Positions 1 to 8,321 of a stretch of 64,000 nt of DNA are shown here, one piece after another (position 1 is the stretch's first letter; every line of letters begins with the position of its first letter). The notes beneath the pieces were generated by a model. The model was not told where the DNA came from and did no database searches. It was given only the letters and a program-made list of their open reading frames with translations. This stretch comes from Methylopila jiangsuensis (GTDB lineage: Bacteria > Pseudomonadota > Alphaproteobacteria > Rhizobiales > Methylopilaceae). The stretch spans positions 62,001 through 126,000 of the forward strand of contig NZ_BSFK01000010.1 in the NCBI RefSeq assembly GCF_027922305.1. The letters run 5' to 3'. The position numbers were made by a program, and so were the translations under genes.

Positions 1-129
1 GTCCACCGAGAAGGCGCGGGCGATGAAGTCGCGGAGCCGGGGCGCGCCCGGCTCCGCGAACAGGTCTTCGCTCCAGATCGACACGCCGCCGGCGCCCGGC
101 GCGATGCGCAACGTCACTCGATCGCTCAT
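1..129 (-). CDS. N-terminus of an unidentified protein (partial)
   Basis: An ATG at 129 opens a frame that runs off the left edge after 43 codons, beginning MSDRVTLRIAPGAGG. It starts 25 bp after the stop of the TauE/SafE exporter gene on the same strand, so the two are probably cotranscribed. The fragment has no signal peptide or membrane segment and is too short to assign. The arrangement vaguely recalls the soluble start of a metal-transport ATPase, but no diagnostic motif is visible. Confidence 0.5.
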   Translation of the reverse strand, partial: MSDRVTLRIAPGAGGVSIWSEDLFAEPGAPRLRDFIARAFSVD

Positions 130-154
130 GCGGCGTCCGGACCTTCGCTCAGGC

Positions 155-1063
155 TTACGCCAGCGCCTTGTAGAGGTTGAACAGGCTCAACGTCGTGATC
201 AGCACCCCGACCGTGATCATCAGCACGCGCGTGGGGAGCTTCTTGACCAGCAGCGCCGCGAGCGGGGCCGCGAAAATGCCGCCGAACACAAGGCCCGCGA
301 TCGTGGTCCAGTGCGTGAAGCCGCCGAGCAGCGCGAACGAGAAGCCGCTGGTGATCGCCAGGAAGAACTCCGCGGCGTTGACCGAGCCGATGGTGGTGCG
401 CGGATCCTGTCCGCCGCCCACGAGCGAGGTCGTCACCACCGGGCCCCAGCCGCCGCCCCCTACAGCGTCTACGAAGCCGCCGGCAAGGCCGAGCGGGGCG
501 ATGTAGGTCGGCGGCTCGGTCCGGATGCGGATGGTCTTGAACGCCTTGATGATGATGTAGACGCCGATCAGCAGCAGGTAGGCGGCGATGAACGGCTTCA
601 GGATGTCGCCGTCGATGGACGTGACCACGAAGGCCCCGGTCACGGCGCCGACGACGCCGGGGATCAGCAGGCGGCGGAACAGCCGCACGTTCACGTTGCC
701 GAGCTTCCAATGGGACAGGCCCGAAAAGCCGGTCGTGAAGATTTCCGCGATGTGCACCGAAGCGGAGGCCGCGGCCGGCGGCACGCCGGTGGACAGCAGG
801 AAGGTGGTCGAGGTCACGCCGTAGGCCATGCCAAGCGCGCCGTCGACGATCTGGGCGAACAGGCCGACCGCGACCGCGGTCCAGAAGCCGCGGGACGCGA
901 GGCCCGTCGCGATCTCGTCGGGGGCGGCCGCCCAGTCGATCGGCGCAAGGTAAAGCCCCACGGCGATCGCTGCGACGACCAGCGTCAGGCCGGCGAGCAC
1001 GGCGATGCGGACGGGGCGGGACAGCGCCTCGGGCGCGGAGACGGAAGCATCCTGGGCGGTCAT
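155..1063 (-). CDS. TauE/SafE family sulfite/anion exporter
   Basis: A polytopic inner-membrane protein of about 302 residues with the repeated helical bundle of the TauE/SafE (DUF81) family. It has one helix near residues 17-37, then GALGMAYGV and, in the second half, the matching GGFVDAVGGGGWGP, the family's internal duplication. Members export sulfite, sulfoacetate or other organosulfur anions; the substrate cannot be read here. Possible starts are 1162, 1078 and 1063. A promoter-like TTGACA at 1183-1188 would place the -10 over the 1162 codon, so a downstream start is preferred. None has a strong Shine-Dalgarno. The next gene begins 25 bp downstream. Confidence 0.85.
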   Translation of the reverse strand: MTAQDASVSAPEALSRPVRIAVLAGLTLVVAAIAVGLYLAPIDWAAAPDEIATGLASRGFWTAVAVGLFAQIVDGALGMAYGVTSTTFLLSTGVPPAAASASVHIAEIFTTGFSGLSHWKLGNVNVRLFRRLLIPGVVGAVTGAFVVTSIDGDILKPFIAAYLLLIGVYIIIKAFKTIRIRTEPPTYIAPLGLAGGFVDAVGGGGWGPVVTTSLVGGGQDPRTTIGSVNAAEFFLAITSGFSFALLGGFTHWTTIAGLVFGGIFAAPLAALLVKKLPTRVLMITVGVLITTLSLFNLYKALA

Positions 1064-1159
1064 GAACGGCGCTCGCATCAGGGTTGAGGAACGCGACGGC
1101 CGCAGGCGCCGCGTAAGCGAAAACTTTGGCCTACCGTCGATCCGCAAGCCAGCGCCTCC

Positions 1160-1188
1160 CATAGTCCTGCGCGTGACCGTGTTGTCAA
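1160..1188 (-). promoter_or_regulatory. Possible sigma70 promoter of the TauE/SafE gene
   Basis: On the minus strand TTGACA (1188-1183) is followed after 16 bp by GACTAT (1166-1161). The upstream 1189-1220 stretch is unusually AT-rich for this genome and has weak dyad character. This fits transcription starting near 1150, upstream of the 1078/1063 start codons. Confidence 0.35.
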
Positions 1189-1311
1189 ATATTTTCTATA
1201 TAAATTATGGAATATGCCACATTTTTACGTGATGGGCTCGTAATTTCCGGCGCCGTTCCGTGCGAAACAAGACCGAGCCGCGTCCACCGGGAGCCCGACG
1301 GCGGCTGCGCC

Positions 1312-2649
1312 TTACTCCGCCGCCTCCGGAATGCGCTCGAATCCGCGATGTTCCAGCGCGGCGGGGAGGGGGCCGCCGGTGGCCCAGTCGGCGATCTCCG
1401 CCAGATGCAGGTGAGGCAGATCGCTCGCGCCGCGAAGCTGGGTCAGGCAGCCGATGTTGCCCGCGACCACCGCCTGCGCCTGGGTGCGGGCGATGTTGGC
1501 GGCCTTGCGGTCGCGCAGGCGGGTCGCGATCTCCGGCTGCAGGATGTTGTAGGTGCCGGCCGAGCCGCAGCACAGGTGCCCTTCCGCCGGCTCCTTCACC
1601 CGGAAGCCCAGCGCCTTCAGCGCGGCTTTGGGCTCCTCCTTGATCTGCTGGCCGTGCTGGATGGAGCAGGCGGCGTGGTAGGCGATGGTCTGGCCGGTGC
1701 GGCGCGCGGGCGCGAGCGGCAGCGTCGCCAGCACCTCGGAGATGTCCTTCGCCAGCGCCGACACCCGCGCGGCCTTCGCCGCGTAGGCCGCGTCCTCGCG
1801 CAGCATGAAGCCGTAGTCCTTGATGGTCGTGCCGCAGCCCGACGTGGTGACCACGATGGCGTCGAGCCCGTTGGCCGCGATCTCCCGCGTCCAGGCGTCC
1901 ACGTTGCGGCGGGCGCTGGCGAGGCTTTCCTCCTCGCGGCCCATGTGGTGCACGAGCGAGCCGCAGCAGCCTTCGCCCTCCACATGGACCACCTCGACGC
2001 CGAAGCGGGTCAGCAGGCGGATGGCGGCGTCGTTGATGGCGGGCTCCAGCACCTTCTGGGCGCAGCCCTGCAGCAGCGCCACGCGGGCGATGCGCTCGCC
2101 CTGGGCCGGGAAGGCGCGCGGCCCCTCGTTGGCCGACCGCGCCGGAACCGCCGCAGGCGCCAGCGCCAGCATGGCGGCGAGGGATTTCAGCGCGGGAATG
2201 TTCGCCAGCCAGCCGGCGAAGGGGCGCGCGAGGGCGGCCCCGGCGAGCGCCAGCCTGAACCGGCCGGGATAGGGCAGGAGCTTCGCCAGCAGCGCGCGCA
2301 GCGCCCGGTCGGCGAAGGGGCGGCGATAGCTCTTCTCGATGTGGGCGCGGGCGTGGTCGACGAGGTGCATGTAATGCACGCCCGAGGGGCAGGTGGTCAT
2401 GCAGGACAGGCAGGACAGGCAGCGGTCCACATGGCGCGCCACCTCCGCCGTCGCCGGCCGGTCGTTCTCCAGCATGTCCTTGATGAGGTAGATGCGGCCG
2501 CGCGGGGAATCGAGCTCGTCGCCCAGCAGCACATAGGTCGGGCAGGTGGCGGTGCAGAAGCCGCAATGCACGCAGGTGCGCAGGATGCTTTCGCTGGTTG
2601 CGAGCTGCGGATCGGCGGCGAGACGCTCGGGGGCGAAGGAGGTCTGCAT
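1312..2649 (-). CDS. glcF: Glycolate oxidase iron-sulfur subunit GlcF
   Basis: This 445-residue protein passes electrons from the flavin subunits of glycolate oxidase to the quinone pool. Two ferredoxin-type clusters are visible: C26-x2-C29-x2-C32-x3-C36-P and C77-x2-C80-x2-C83-x3-C87-P. Two CCG-domain motifs follow (GCCGSLVHHMG and CCGSAGTYN), as expected for COG0247. It is the last gene of the glcD-glcE-UPF0314-glcF set, 27 bp after the UPF0314 gene. In a serine-cycle organism the enzyme would make glyoxylate from glycolate. Confidence 0.93.
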   Translation of the reverse strand: MQTSFAPERLAADPQLATSESILRTCVHCGFCTATCPTYVLLGDELDSPRGRIYLIKDMLENDRPATAEVARHVDRCLSCLSCMTTCPSGVHYMHLVDHARAHIEKSYRRPFADRALRALLAKLLPYPGRFRLALAGAALARPFAGWLANIPALKSLAAMLALAPAAVPARSANEGPRAFPAQGERIARVALLQGCAQKVLEPAINDAAIRLLTRFGVEVVHVEGEGCCGSLVHHMGREEESLASARRNVDAWTREIAANGLDAIVVTTSGCGTTIKDYGFMLREDAAYAAKAARVSALAKDISEVLATLPLAPARRTGQTIAYHAACSIQHGQQIKEEPKAALKALGFRVKEPAEGHLCCGSAGTYNILQPEIATRLRDRKAANIARTQAQAVVAGNIGCLTQLRGASDLPHLHLAEIADWATGGPLPAALEHRGFERIPEAAE

Positions 2650-2676
2650 GGCTCTCTCGGAGAATGCGGCCGGCGG

Positions 2677-3282
2677 TCAGCCGCCGGTCTGCCAGTCCTT
2701 CACCGCCTCCAGCGGATAGAGGATCATCAGCACGTTGAGGGTGAGGTTGTCGCGGATCAGGATCAGGGTGGTCAGCTCCATCCCGAGCGCCAGCGCCACG
2801 GTGAGCGGCCAGGGCGCCTTGCGGGCGAACAGGAAGCCCAGAACCATCGCCAGGATGTCGGACACGGAGTTCAGCACGCTGTCGCCGGCGTAAGAGTCCG
2901 ACGAGGTGTTGGCCCGGTAGCGCTCGATCACGAGCGGGGAGTTCTCGATCACCTCCCACGCGCCCTCCACCGCGATCGCCGCCACCAGCGCCCAGGCGAA
3001 GGGCATCGGAACCTTGAGCCCGCGAAAGATCAGCGCCGCCACGCCGTAGAAGATGAAGCCGTGGATGACGTGGGAGGGCGTGTACCAGTCGCTGACGTGC
3101 TGGGAGGTCCCGCTGTCGTTGGCGTTGCCGTGCCACAGCTCGATGGTCCCGCAGGGGCAGATCGGCGGCCGCCCCATCAGATAGAGGATCGCCGCGAACA
3201 GCGCGATCAGGCCCGCGCCCACGAGCCAGGGCCGTGGGCTGGCGAAGGAGCGGGGCAGGGCGGCGTCAGGCGCGGCGGTCAT
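2677..3282 (-). CDS. UPF0314 / DUF2585 membrane protein
   Basis: A 201-residue integral membrane protein with about four hydrophobic segments. The conserved stretch GRPPICPCGTIELWHG and the following HVSDWYTPSHVIHGFIFYG match the DUF2585 (UPF0314) family of alphaproteobacteria, whose function is unknown. The start codon overlaps the end of glcE by 17 bp and glcF starts 27 bp after its stop, so it is translated inside the glycolate oxidase operon. Histidines and acidic residues (EVIENSP, HVSDWY) lie on predicted loops. A role in glycolate oxidation is only inferred from position. Confidence 0.9.
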   Translation of the reverse strand: MTAAPDAALPRSFASPRPWLVGAGLIALFAAILYLMGRPPICPCGTIELWHGNANDSGTSQHVSDWYTPSHVIHGFIFYGVAALIFRGLKVPMPFAWALVAAIAVEGAWEVIENSPLVIERYRANTSSDSYAGDSVLNSVSDILAMVLGFLFARKAPWPLTVALALGMELTTLILIRDNLTLNVLMILYPLEAVKDWQTGG

Positions 3283-4459
3283 GCATCTTTCCCGGGTTGA
3301 GCACGCCGGCGGGATCGAAGGCGGCGCGCACCTTTTCGCTCAGCTTCGCCAGCGCCGGCGCTTCTGGCTCGAACACGCCGACCGCGGCGCGGACCGCGTC
3401 CGGCGCCCGCACCAGCGTGGCGTGGCCGCGCAGCTCGCGGGTCAGGGCGCGCAGGCGCGCCGCGCCGGCGTCGCCCTCAGGGGAGGTCGCGATCCAGATC
3501 AGCCCGCCGCTCCAGTCGTAGACATGCGCCAGCGCCAGATCGCGGAGCAGCGCCACGAGCCCCGGCGCGCGGGTGGGGGCCACCGAGACGCGCCACACCG
3601 CCCGGTCGGCCGGTCCGAGATACGGCGCGGCCTGAGCCACCGAGCGCCACAGCGCGCGGCTGTCGTCGGGTGCGAGCCGCTCGGCGGGACCGAAGCTGCG
3701 CAGCCGGTCCGCCAGTTCGCCGGCGCGGTAGCGCAGCTGGTTGGCGAAGTTCTCGAGCCTGAGCAGCGTGCGCGCCGGCGCGCCGCCCTCGCCCGGCAGA
3801 TGCGCCGCGCCCGACACCTCGTAGGGCGAGCCCATGCCGGCGCAGAGCGCCGCCACGCCATGGGCGTCGTCGAGCCCTTCGATCACCAGCGTGGTCTCGC
3901 TTTCGGCGATGGGGAGCGTCTTGAAGGTGGCCTCGGTGATGACGCCGAGCGTTCCGTGGGAGCCGGCCGCGAGCTTGGTGATGTCGTAGCCGGTGACGTT
4001 CTTCATCACCCGCCCGCCGGCGCGGATCGCTTCGCCGCGCCCGGTGACGAGGCGCACGCCGATCAGCGCGTCCCGCGCCGCGCCGGTCTGCACCCGGCGG
4101 GGGCCCGAGGCGTTGGTCGCCACCAGCCCGCCGATGGTGGGCTCTCCGGTCGTCCGGTAGAGCGGCCGGTGGTCGAACGGCTCGAAGGCGAGCCGTTGCC
4201 CCGCGCGGGCGAGCTCCGCCTCCACCTCCGCGACCGGCGTGCCGGCCTTGGCCGCGATCACCAGCTCCGACGGCTCGAACAGCGTGATCCCGGTCAGCCG
4301 CGCGGTGGAGAGCGGCGCGGCCTCGACCGGCCGCCCCAGCCCCGCGCGCGTGCCCGCGCCCCGGATCGCGAGCGGCGCCCGCGTCTCCACATGCTCGCGG
4401 ATCACAGCCTCGATCCCGGCCTCGTCGAACGGGGCTATGACGTCGGCCGCCAGGGTCAC
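3266..4459 (-). CDS. glcE: Glycolate oxidase FAD-binding subunit GlcE
   Basis: A 397-residue PCMH-type FAD-binding protein. The FAD motif region reads APLAIRGAGTRAGLG near the N-terminus, followed by TIGGLVATNASGPRR and the strongly conserved VMKNVTGYDITKL. GlcE is the shortened paralogue of GlcD and forms the flavin part of glycolate oxidase with it. I chose the GTG at 4459 because it overlaps the glcD stop codon as GTGA, a classic translational-coupling junction; an upstream ATG at 4519 would overlap glcD by 60 bp. Its 3' end overlaps the UPF0314 gene. Confidence 0.93.
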   Translation of the reverse strand: MTLAADVIAPFDEAGIEAVIREHVETRAPLAIRGAGTRAGLGRPVEAAPLSTARLTGITLFEPSELVIAAKAGTPVAEVEAELARAGQRLAFEPFDHRPLYRTTGEPTIGGLVATNASGPRRVQTGAARDALIGVRLVTGRGEAIRAGGRVMKNVTGYDITKLAAGSHGTLGVITEATFKTLPIAESETTLVIEGLDDAHGVAALCAGMGSPYEVSGAAHLPGEGGAPARTLLRLENFANQLRYRAGELADRLRSFGPAERLAPDDSRALWRSVAQAAPYLGPADRAVWRVSVAPTRAPGLVALLRDLALAHVYDWSGGLIWIATSPEGDAGAARLRALTRELRGHATLVRAPDAVRAAVGVFEPEAPALAKLSEKVRAAFDPAGVLNPGKMHDRRA

Positions 4460-5901
4460 GCCGCGGCCTCCGTCAGCCGGTTCTCCAGCGGGAACACCTT
4501 GGCCGGGTTCATCAGCCATCTGGGGTCGAAGGCGCTCTTCACCCGCATCTGCTGTTCGAGTTCGATGCGTGTGAACTGGGCCGTCATCAGTTCGCGTTTC
4601 TCGATTCCGACGCCGTGCTCGCCGGTGAGGCAGCCGCCCACCTCGACGCAGGCGAGCAGGATGTCCTCGCCGGCCCTCTCGGCCTTCGCCAGCGAGACCG
4701 GATCGTTCATGTCGTAGAGCACCAGCGGATGCAGGTTGCCGTCGCCGGCGTGGAAGATGTTGGCGACCTTCAGCCCCTGCTCCTCGCAGATGGCTTCGAT
4801 CCGGGTCAGCACCTCGGGCAGGCGCCCCGTTGGGATGGTGCCGTCCATGCAGATGTAGTCGGAGACGCGGCCCATGGCGCCGAAGGCGGACTTGCGGCCC
4901 TTCCAGATGGCGGCGGCCTCTGCCGGGGTCCGGGCCTCGCGCATGTGGGTCATGCCGTGGCCTTCGGCGATGGCGGCGATGCGGGCGAGCTGCTCGTCGA
5001 TCTCGGCGGGGGAGCCTTCCACCTCCACGATCAGCATGGCGCCCACGTCGCGGGGGTAGCCGGCCCTGGCGAAGTCCTCGCAGATGTCGATGGCGAGCCG
5101 GTCCATGTACTCGATCGCCACCGGCACCACGCCGGCGCCGAGCACCGCGGCGACGCAGGCGCCCGCGGCTTCGGGCGAGGGGAAGCCGAACAGGATCGGC
5201 CGCGCGCCCTCCGCCATTGGCAGGATGCGCAGCGTCGCCTCGGTCACCATGCCGAACTGGCCCTCGGAGCCGCAGATCAGGCCGAGCAGGTCGAGCCCGG
5301 CCGCGTCCATGGCGTCGCCGCCGATCTCGACGATCTCGCCCTCCACCGTGACGAAGGTCACGCCCATCAGGTTGTTGGTGGTGACGCCGTATTTCAGGCA
5401 GTGGGCGCCGCCGGAGTTCATGGCCACGTTGCCGGCGATGGTGCAGGCGAGCTGGGACGAGGGATCCGGGGCGTAGAAGAAGCCTTCATGGGCGATGGCG
5501 GCGGAGACGCCCAGATTGGTGACGCCGGTCTGCACCCGCGCCGTGCGGTTGGCGAGGTCCACATCCAGCACCTTCGACATGCGGGAGACGCCGATCACCA
5601 CCGCGTCCTCCTGCGGCAGCGCCCCGCCCGCGAGCGAGGTGCCCGCGCCCCGGGGCACCATCGGCACCCCTTGCGCGTAAAGGTAGCGCATCACCGCCGC
5701 GGTCTCCTCGGTGGTGGCGGGCAGAACCACAGCCAGCGGCAGGCGGCGATAGGCGGTGAGAGCGTCGGTCTCGAACGCCCGGCGCTCGGTCTCGGAGGAG
5801 ATGACGCCTTCGCCGGAAACCAGCGCCTCCAGCCCCGCGACGATGGCGTCGCGCCGGACGAGGATGTTCGGATCGGGGGCGGGCATGGCGATGCCGGACA
5901 T
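4456..5901 (-). CDS. glcD: Glycolate oxidase subunit GlcD (FAD-linked oxidase)
   Basis: A 481-residue FAD-linked oxidase. The FAD pyrophosphate-binding motif is VPRGAGTSLAGGALP, followed by the IAGNVAMNSGGAHCLKYG region. The C-terminal cap carries GDGNLHPLVL and GEHGVGIEKRELM, typical of GlcD, which oxidises glycolate (and often lactate) to the 2-oxoacid. The ATG at 5901 is preferred over an ORF start at 5976 because GGGAGGAG lies about 10 bp upstream. It is the first gene of the operon and is divergent from lutA across about 213 bp in which I see no clear operator. Confidence 0.94.
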   Translation of the reverse strand: MSGIAMPAPDPNILVRRDAIVAGLEALVSGEGVISSETERRAFETDALTAYRRLPLAVVLPATTEETAAVMRYLYAQGVPMVPRGAGTSLAGGALPQEDAVVIGVSRMSKVLDVDLANRTARVQTGVTNLGVSAAIAHEGFFYAPDPSSQLACTIAGNVAMNSGGAHCLKYGVTTNNLMGVTFVTVEGEIVEIGGDAMDAAGLDLLGLICGSEGQFGMVTEATLRILPMAEGARPILFGFPSPEAAGACVAAVLGAGVVPVAIEYMDRLAIDICEDFARAGYPRDVGAMLIVEVEGSPAEIDEQLARIAAIAEGHGMTHMREARTPAEAAAIWKGRKSAFGAMGRVSDYICMDGTIPTGRLPEVLTRIEAICEEQGLKVANIFHAGDGNLHPLVLYDMNDPVSLAKAERAGEDILLACVEVGGCLTGEHGVGIEKRELMTAQFTRIELEQQMRVKSAFDPRWLMNPAKVFPLENRLTEAAA

Positions 5902-6114
5902 CGGGTCTCGTGCTCCTCCCGGGGCCGCCTTGACCGGCGGTCGTTCGCGCGTGGGCCGTTCGGCCAAACGCGGCATCTAGGGCGCGCAGGCCGCGGCCGG
6001 AACCCTGACCTTCCGCGGGGCGCCCATGGCTTGCGCCCGTCCGCGCTTGGGGTCAAGCTCCGCCATCCATCTCATGCGGCTGCCCTTTGTCGGCCCGGCT
6101 GGAGTCGTTATCAA

Positions 6115-6894
6115 GTGGTGTCTTCGCAGGGCTCGCGGCCGCGCGTCGGTCTGTTCGCCACCTGCCTCGTGGATCTGATCCGGCCCTCGGTCGGGTTCGC
6201 GGCGGCCAAGCTGATCGAGGACGCCGGCTGCGAGGTGGTGGTGCCGGAGCAGACCTGCTGCGGCCAGCCGGCCTTCAACTCCGGTGACCGGGCGACGGCG
6301 CGGGCGATCGCGCTCGAGATTCTCGACGCCTTCCAGGGCGTGGATTACGTGGTCGCGCCCTCCGGCTCCTGCGCCGGCATGCTGAAGCGCCATGTGCCGG
6401 AGCTGTTCGCCGGCGAGCCGGACCTCGAACGGCGGGCGCAGGGTCTCGCCGACAAGGTCCACGAGCTGGTGTCCTTCCTCACCGACGTGCGCGGCGTCAC
6501 GAAGGTCGCGGCCCGGTTCGACGGCGCGGTGACCTATCACGACAGCTGCTCGGGCCTTCGCGAGCTCGGCGTGCGCGACCAGCCGCGCAAGTTGCTGGAA
6601 ACCGTCGACGGCCTGACGCTGACCGAGATGAAGGACTCCGACGTCTGCTGCGGCTTCGGCGGAACCTTCGCGGTGAAGTACGGCGAGATCTCCGACGCCA
6701 TCGTGGCCAAGAAGGCCGCGAACGTCGCGGACGCCGGCGCCGCCACCCTGCTCGCGGGGGATCTGGGCTGCCTCATGAACATGGCCGGCAAGCTGCAGCG
6801 GCAGGGGAAGACCGTGCGCGTGCGGCATGTGGCCGAGGTGCTGGCGGGCATGGCCGACGGCCCGGCCATCGGCGAGCCGGAGGGCCGCTCATGA
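6115..6894 (+). CDS. lutA: Lactate utilisation Fe-S oxidoreductase LutA
   Basis: A protein of about 259 residues made of two CCG cysteine-rich domains (CCGQPAFNSGDRA and CCGFGGTFAVKYG), the architecture of LutA/YkgE. With LutB and LutC it forms a membrane-associated complex oxidising L-lactate to pyruvate. The start is a GTG at 6115 or 6118, with GGAG ten bases before the first. The long frame further upstream is antisense to glcD and is not coding. lutB starts within the stop codon (ATGA). Confidence 0.92.
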   Translation: MVSSQGSRPRVGLFATCLVDLIRPSVGFAAAKLIEDAGCEVVVPEQTCCGQPAFNSGDRATARAIALEILDAFQGVDYVVAPSGSCAGMLKRHVPELFAGEPDLERRAQGLADKVHELVSFLTDVRGVTKVAARFDGAVTYHDSCSGLRELGVRDQPRKLLETVDGLTLTEMKDSDVCCGFGGTFAVKYGEISDAIVAKKAANVADAGAATLLAGDLGCLMNMAGKLQRQGKTVRVRHVAEVLAGMADGPAIGEPEGRS

Positions 6895-8321
6895 CCGCCC
6901 ACGCGCCCACCTCGCCCGCCTTCAAGGCCAACGCCCACAGGGCGCTCAACGATCCGGCGCTGCAGCGGGCGCTGGGCAACGTGGAGACCGGCTTCATCCT
7001 CAAGCGCCGCAAGGCGGCGGACAAGCTGCCGGAGTTCGAGGCGCTCAGGGATTCCGCGCGCGATATCAAGAACCACACGCTGGCCCATCTCGACCTCTAT
7101 CTCGAGGCTTACGAGCGCAAGGTGACGGAGTCCGGCGGGCAGGTGCATTTCGCGCCCACCGCCGCGGACGCGCGCGAGATCGTCGCCGCCATCTGCCGGC
7201 GGGTCGGCGCCCGCACCGTGGTCAAGGGCAAGACCATGGTCTCCGAGGAGATCGACCTCAACGCCCATCTGGAGGCGATCGGCGTCACGCCCGTCGAGAC
7301 CGATCTCGGCGAGTACATCATCCAGCTCCGGAACGAGCGGCCGAGCCACATCGTGGCGCCGGTGATCCATCTCAACCGCGACCAGATCGAGACCAACTTC
7401 CGCGCCGCCCACGCCGATCTGCCGCAGGACCGCGACCTCTCGGCCCCGGAGGCGCTGCTGGCGGAGGCGCGCGCCATGCTGCGCGCCCGCTTCCTCGCCG
7501 CCGACGTCGGGATCACCGGCGCGAACTTCCTGGTGGCGGAGACCGGAACCTCGATCATCGTCACCAACGAGGGCAACGGCGATCTCAGCCAGACCCTGCC
7601 CAGGGTCCACATCGTGCTGGCCTCGATCGAGAAGCTGGTGCCGACGCTGGACGACGCGGCGCAGATGCTGCGGGTGCTGGCGCGCTCGGCCACGGGGCAG
7701 GAGATGTCGGTCTACACCACCTTCTCCACCGGCCCGCGCCGGCCGGAGGATCCGGACGGGCCTGAGGAATACCATGTGGTGCTGCTGGACAACGGCCGCT
7801 CGGCCATGCTCGGCGGCGAGTTCCGGGACATGCTGCGCTGCATCCGCTGCGCCGCCTGCATGAACCACTGCCCCGTCTACCACGCCGTCGGCGGCCATGC
7901 GTATGGCTGGGTCTATCCCGGCCCCATGGGCTCGGTGCTGTCCCCGTCGCTGATCGGGGTGGACAAGGCGGGCCACCTGCCCAACGCCTCCACCTTCTGC
8001 GGGCGCTGCGAGAGCGTGTGCCCGGTGCGGATTCCGCTGCCGAAGCTGATGCGGCACTGGCGCGAGCGGGAGTTCGAGCGCCACCTCTCGCCCGCGCCGG
8101 TGCGTTACGGCCTCGGGGTCTGGGGCTTCTTCGCCACGCGGCCGCGGCTCTACCGGCTGGCGACGCGCACGGGCATGGCGGCGCTGGCGCTGCTCGGGCG
8201 GAACAAGGGCCGGTTCCGTTCGTTGCCCTTCGCGAAGGGCTGGACGGCGACGCGGGATCTGGCGGCGCCCGAAGGCGGCACGTTTCAGGCCCGCTGGCGG
8301 GCGGAAAGGGCGAAGCGATGA
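6891..8321 (+). CDS. lutB: Lactate utilisation ferredoxin-like protein LutB
   Basis: A 476-residue LutB/YkgF protein. The N-terminal LUD domain contains GITGANFLVAETGTS and VTNEGNGDLS. The C-terminal part has two [4Fe-4S] binding sets, C317-x2-C320-x2-C323-x3-C327-P and C370-x2-C373-x3-C377-P, with the conserved YGWVYPGPMGSVLSP between them. Both ends overlap their neighbours by four bases (ATGA), so lutABC is one translationally coupled operon. Length and motif order match the family. Confidence 0.94.
   Translation: MTAHAPTSPAFKANAHRALNDPALQRALGNVETGFILKRRKAADKLPEFEALRDSARDIKNHTLAHLDLYLEAYERKVTESGGQVHFAPTAADAREIVAAICRRVGARTVVKGKTMVSEEIDLNAHLEAIGVTPVETDLGEYIIQLRNERPSHIVAPVIHLNRDQIETNFRAAHADLPQDRDLSAPEALLAEARAMLRARFLAADVGITGANFLVAETGTSIIVTNEGNGDLSQTLPRVHIVLASIEKLVPTLDDAAQMLRVLARSATGQEMSVYTTFSTGPRRPEDPDGPEEYHVVLLDNGRSAMLGGEFRDMLRCIRCAACMNHCPVYHAVGGHAYGWVYPGPMGSVLSPSLIGVDKAGHLPNASTFCGRCESVCPVRIPLPKLMRHWREREFERHLSPAPVRYGLGVWGFFATRPRLYRLATRTGMAALALLGRNKGRFRSLPFAKGWTATRDLAAPEGGTFQARWRAERAKR

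Noticed and set aside
4615-6114. Long plus-strand open frame continuous with lutA
   Set aside because: It is antisense to glcD, is rich in His/Arg/Gly without family resemblance, and LutA homology begins only at 6115.
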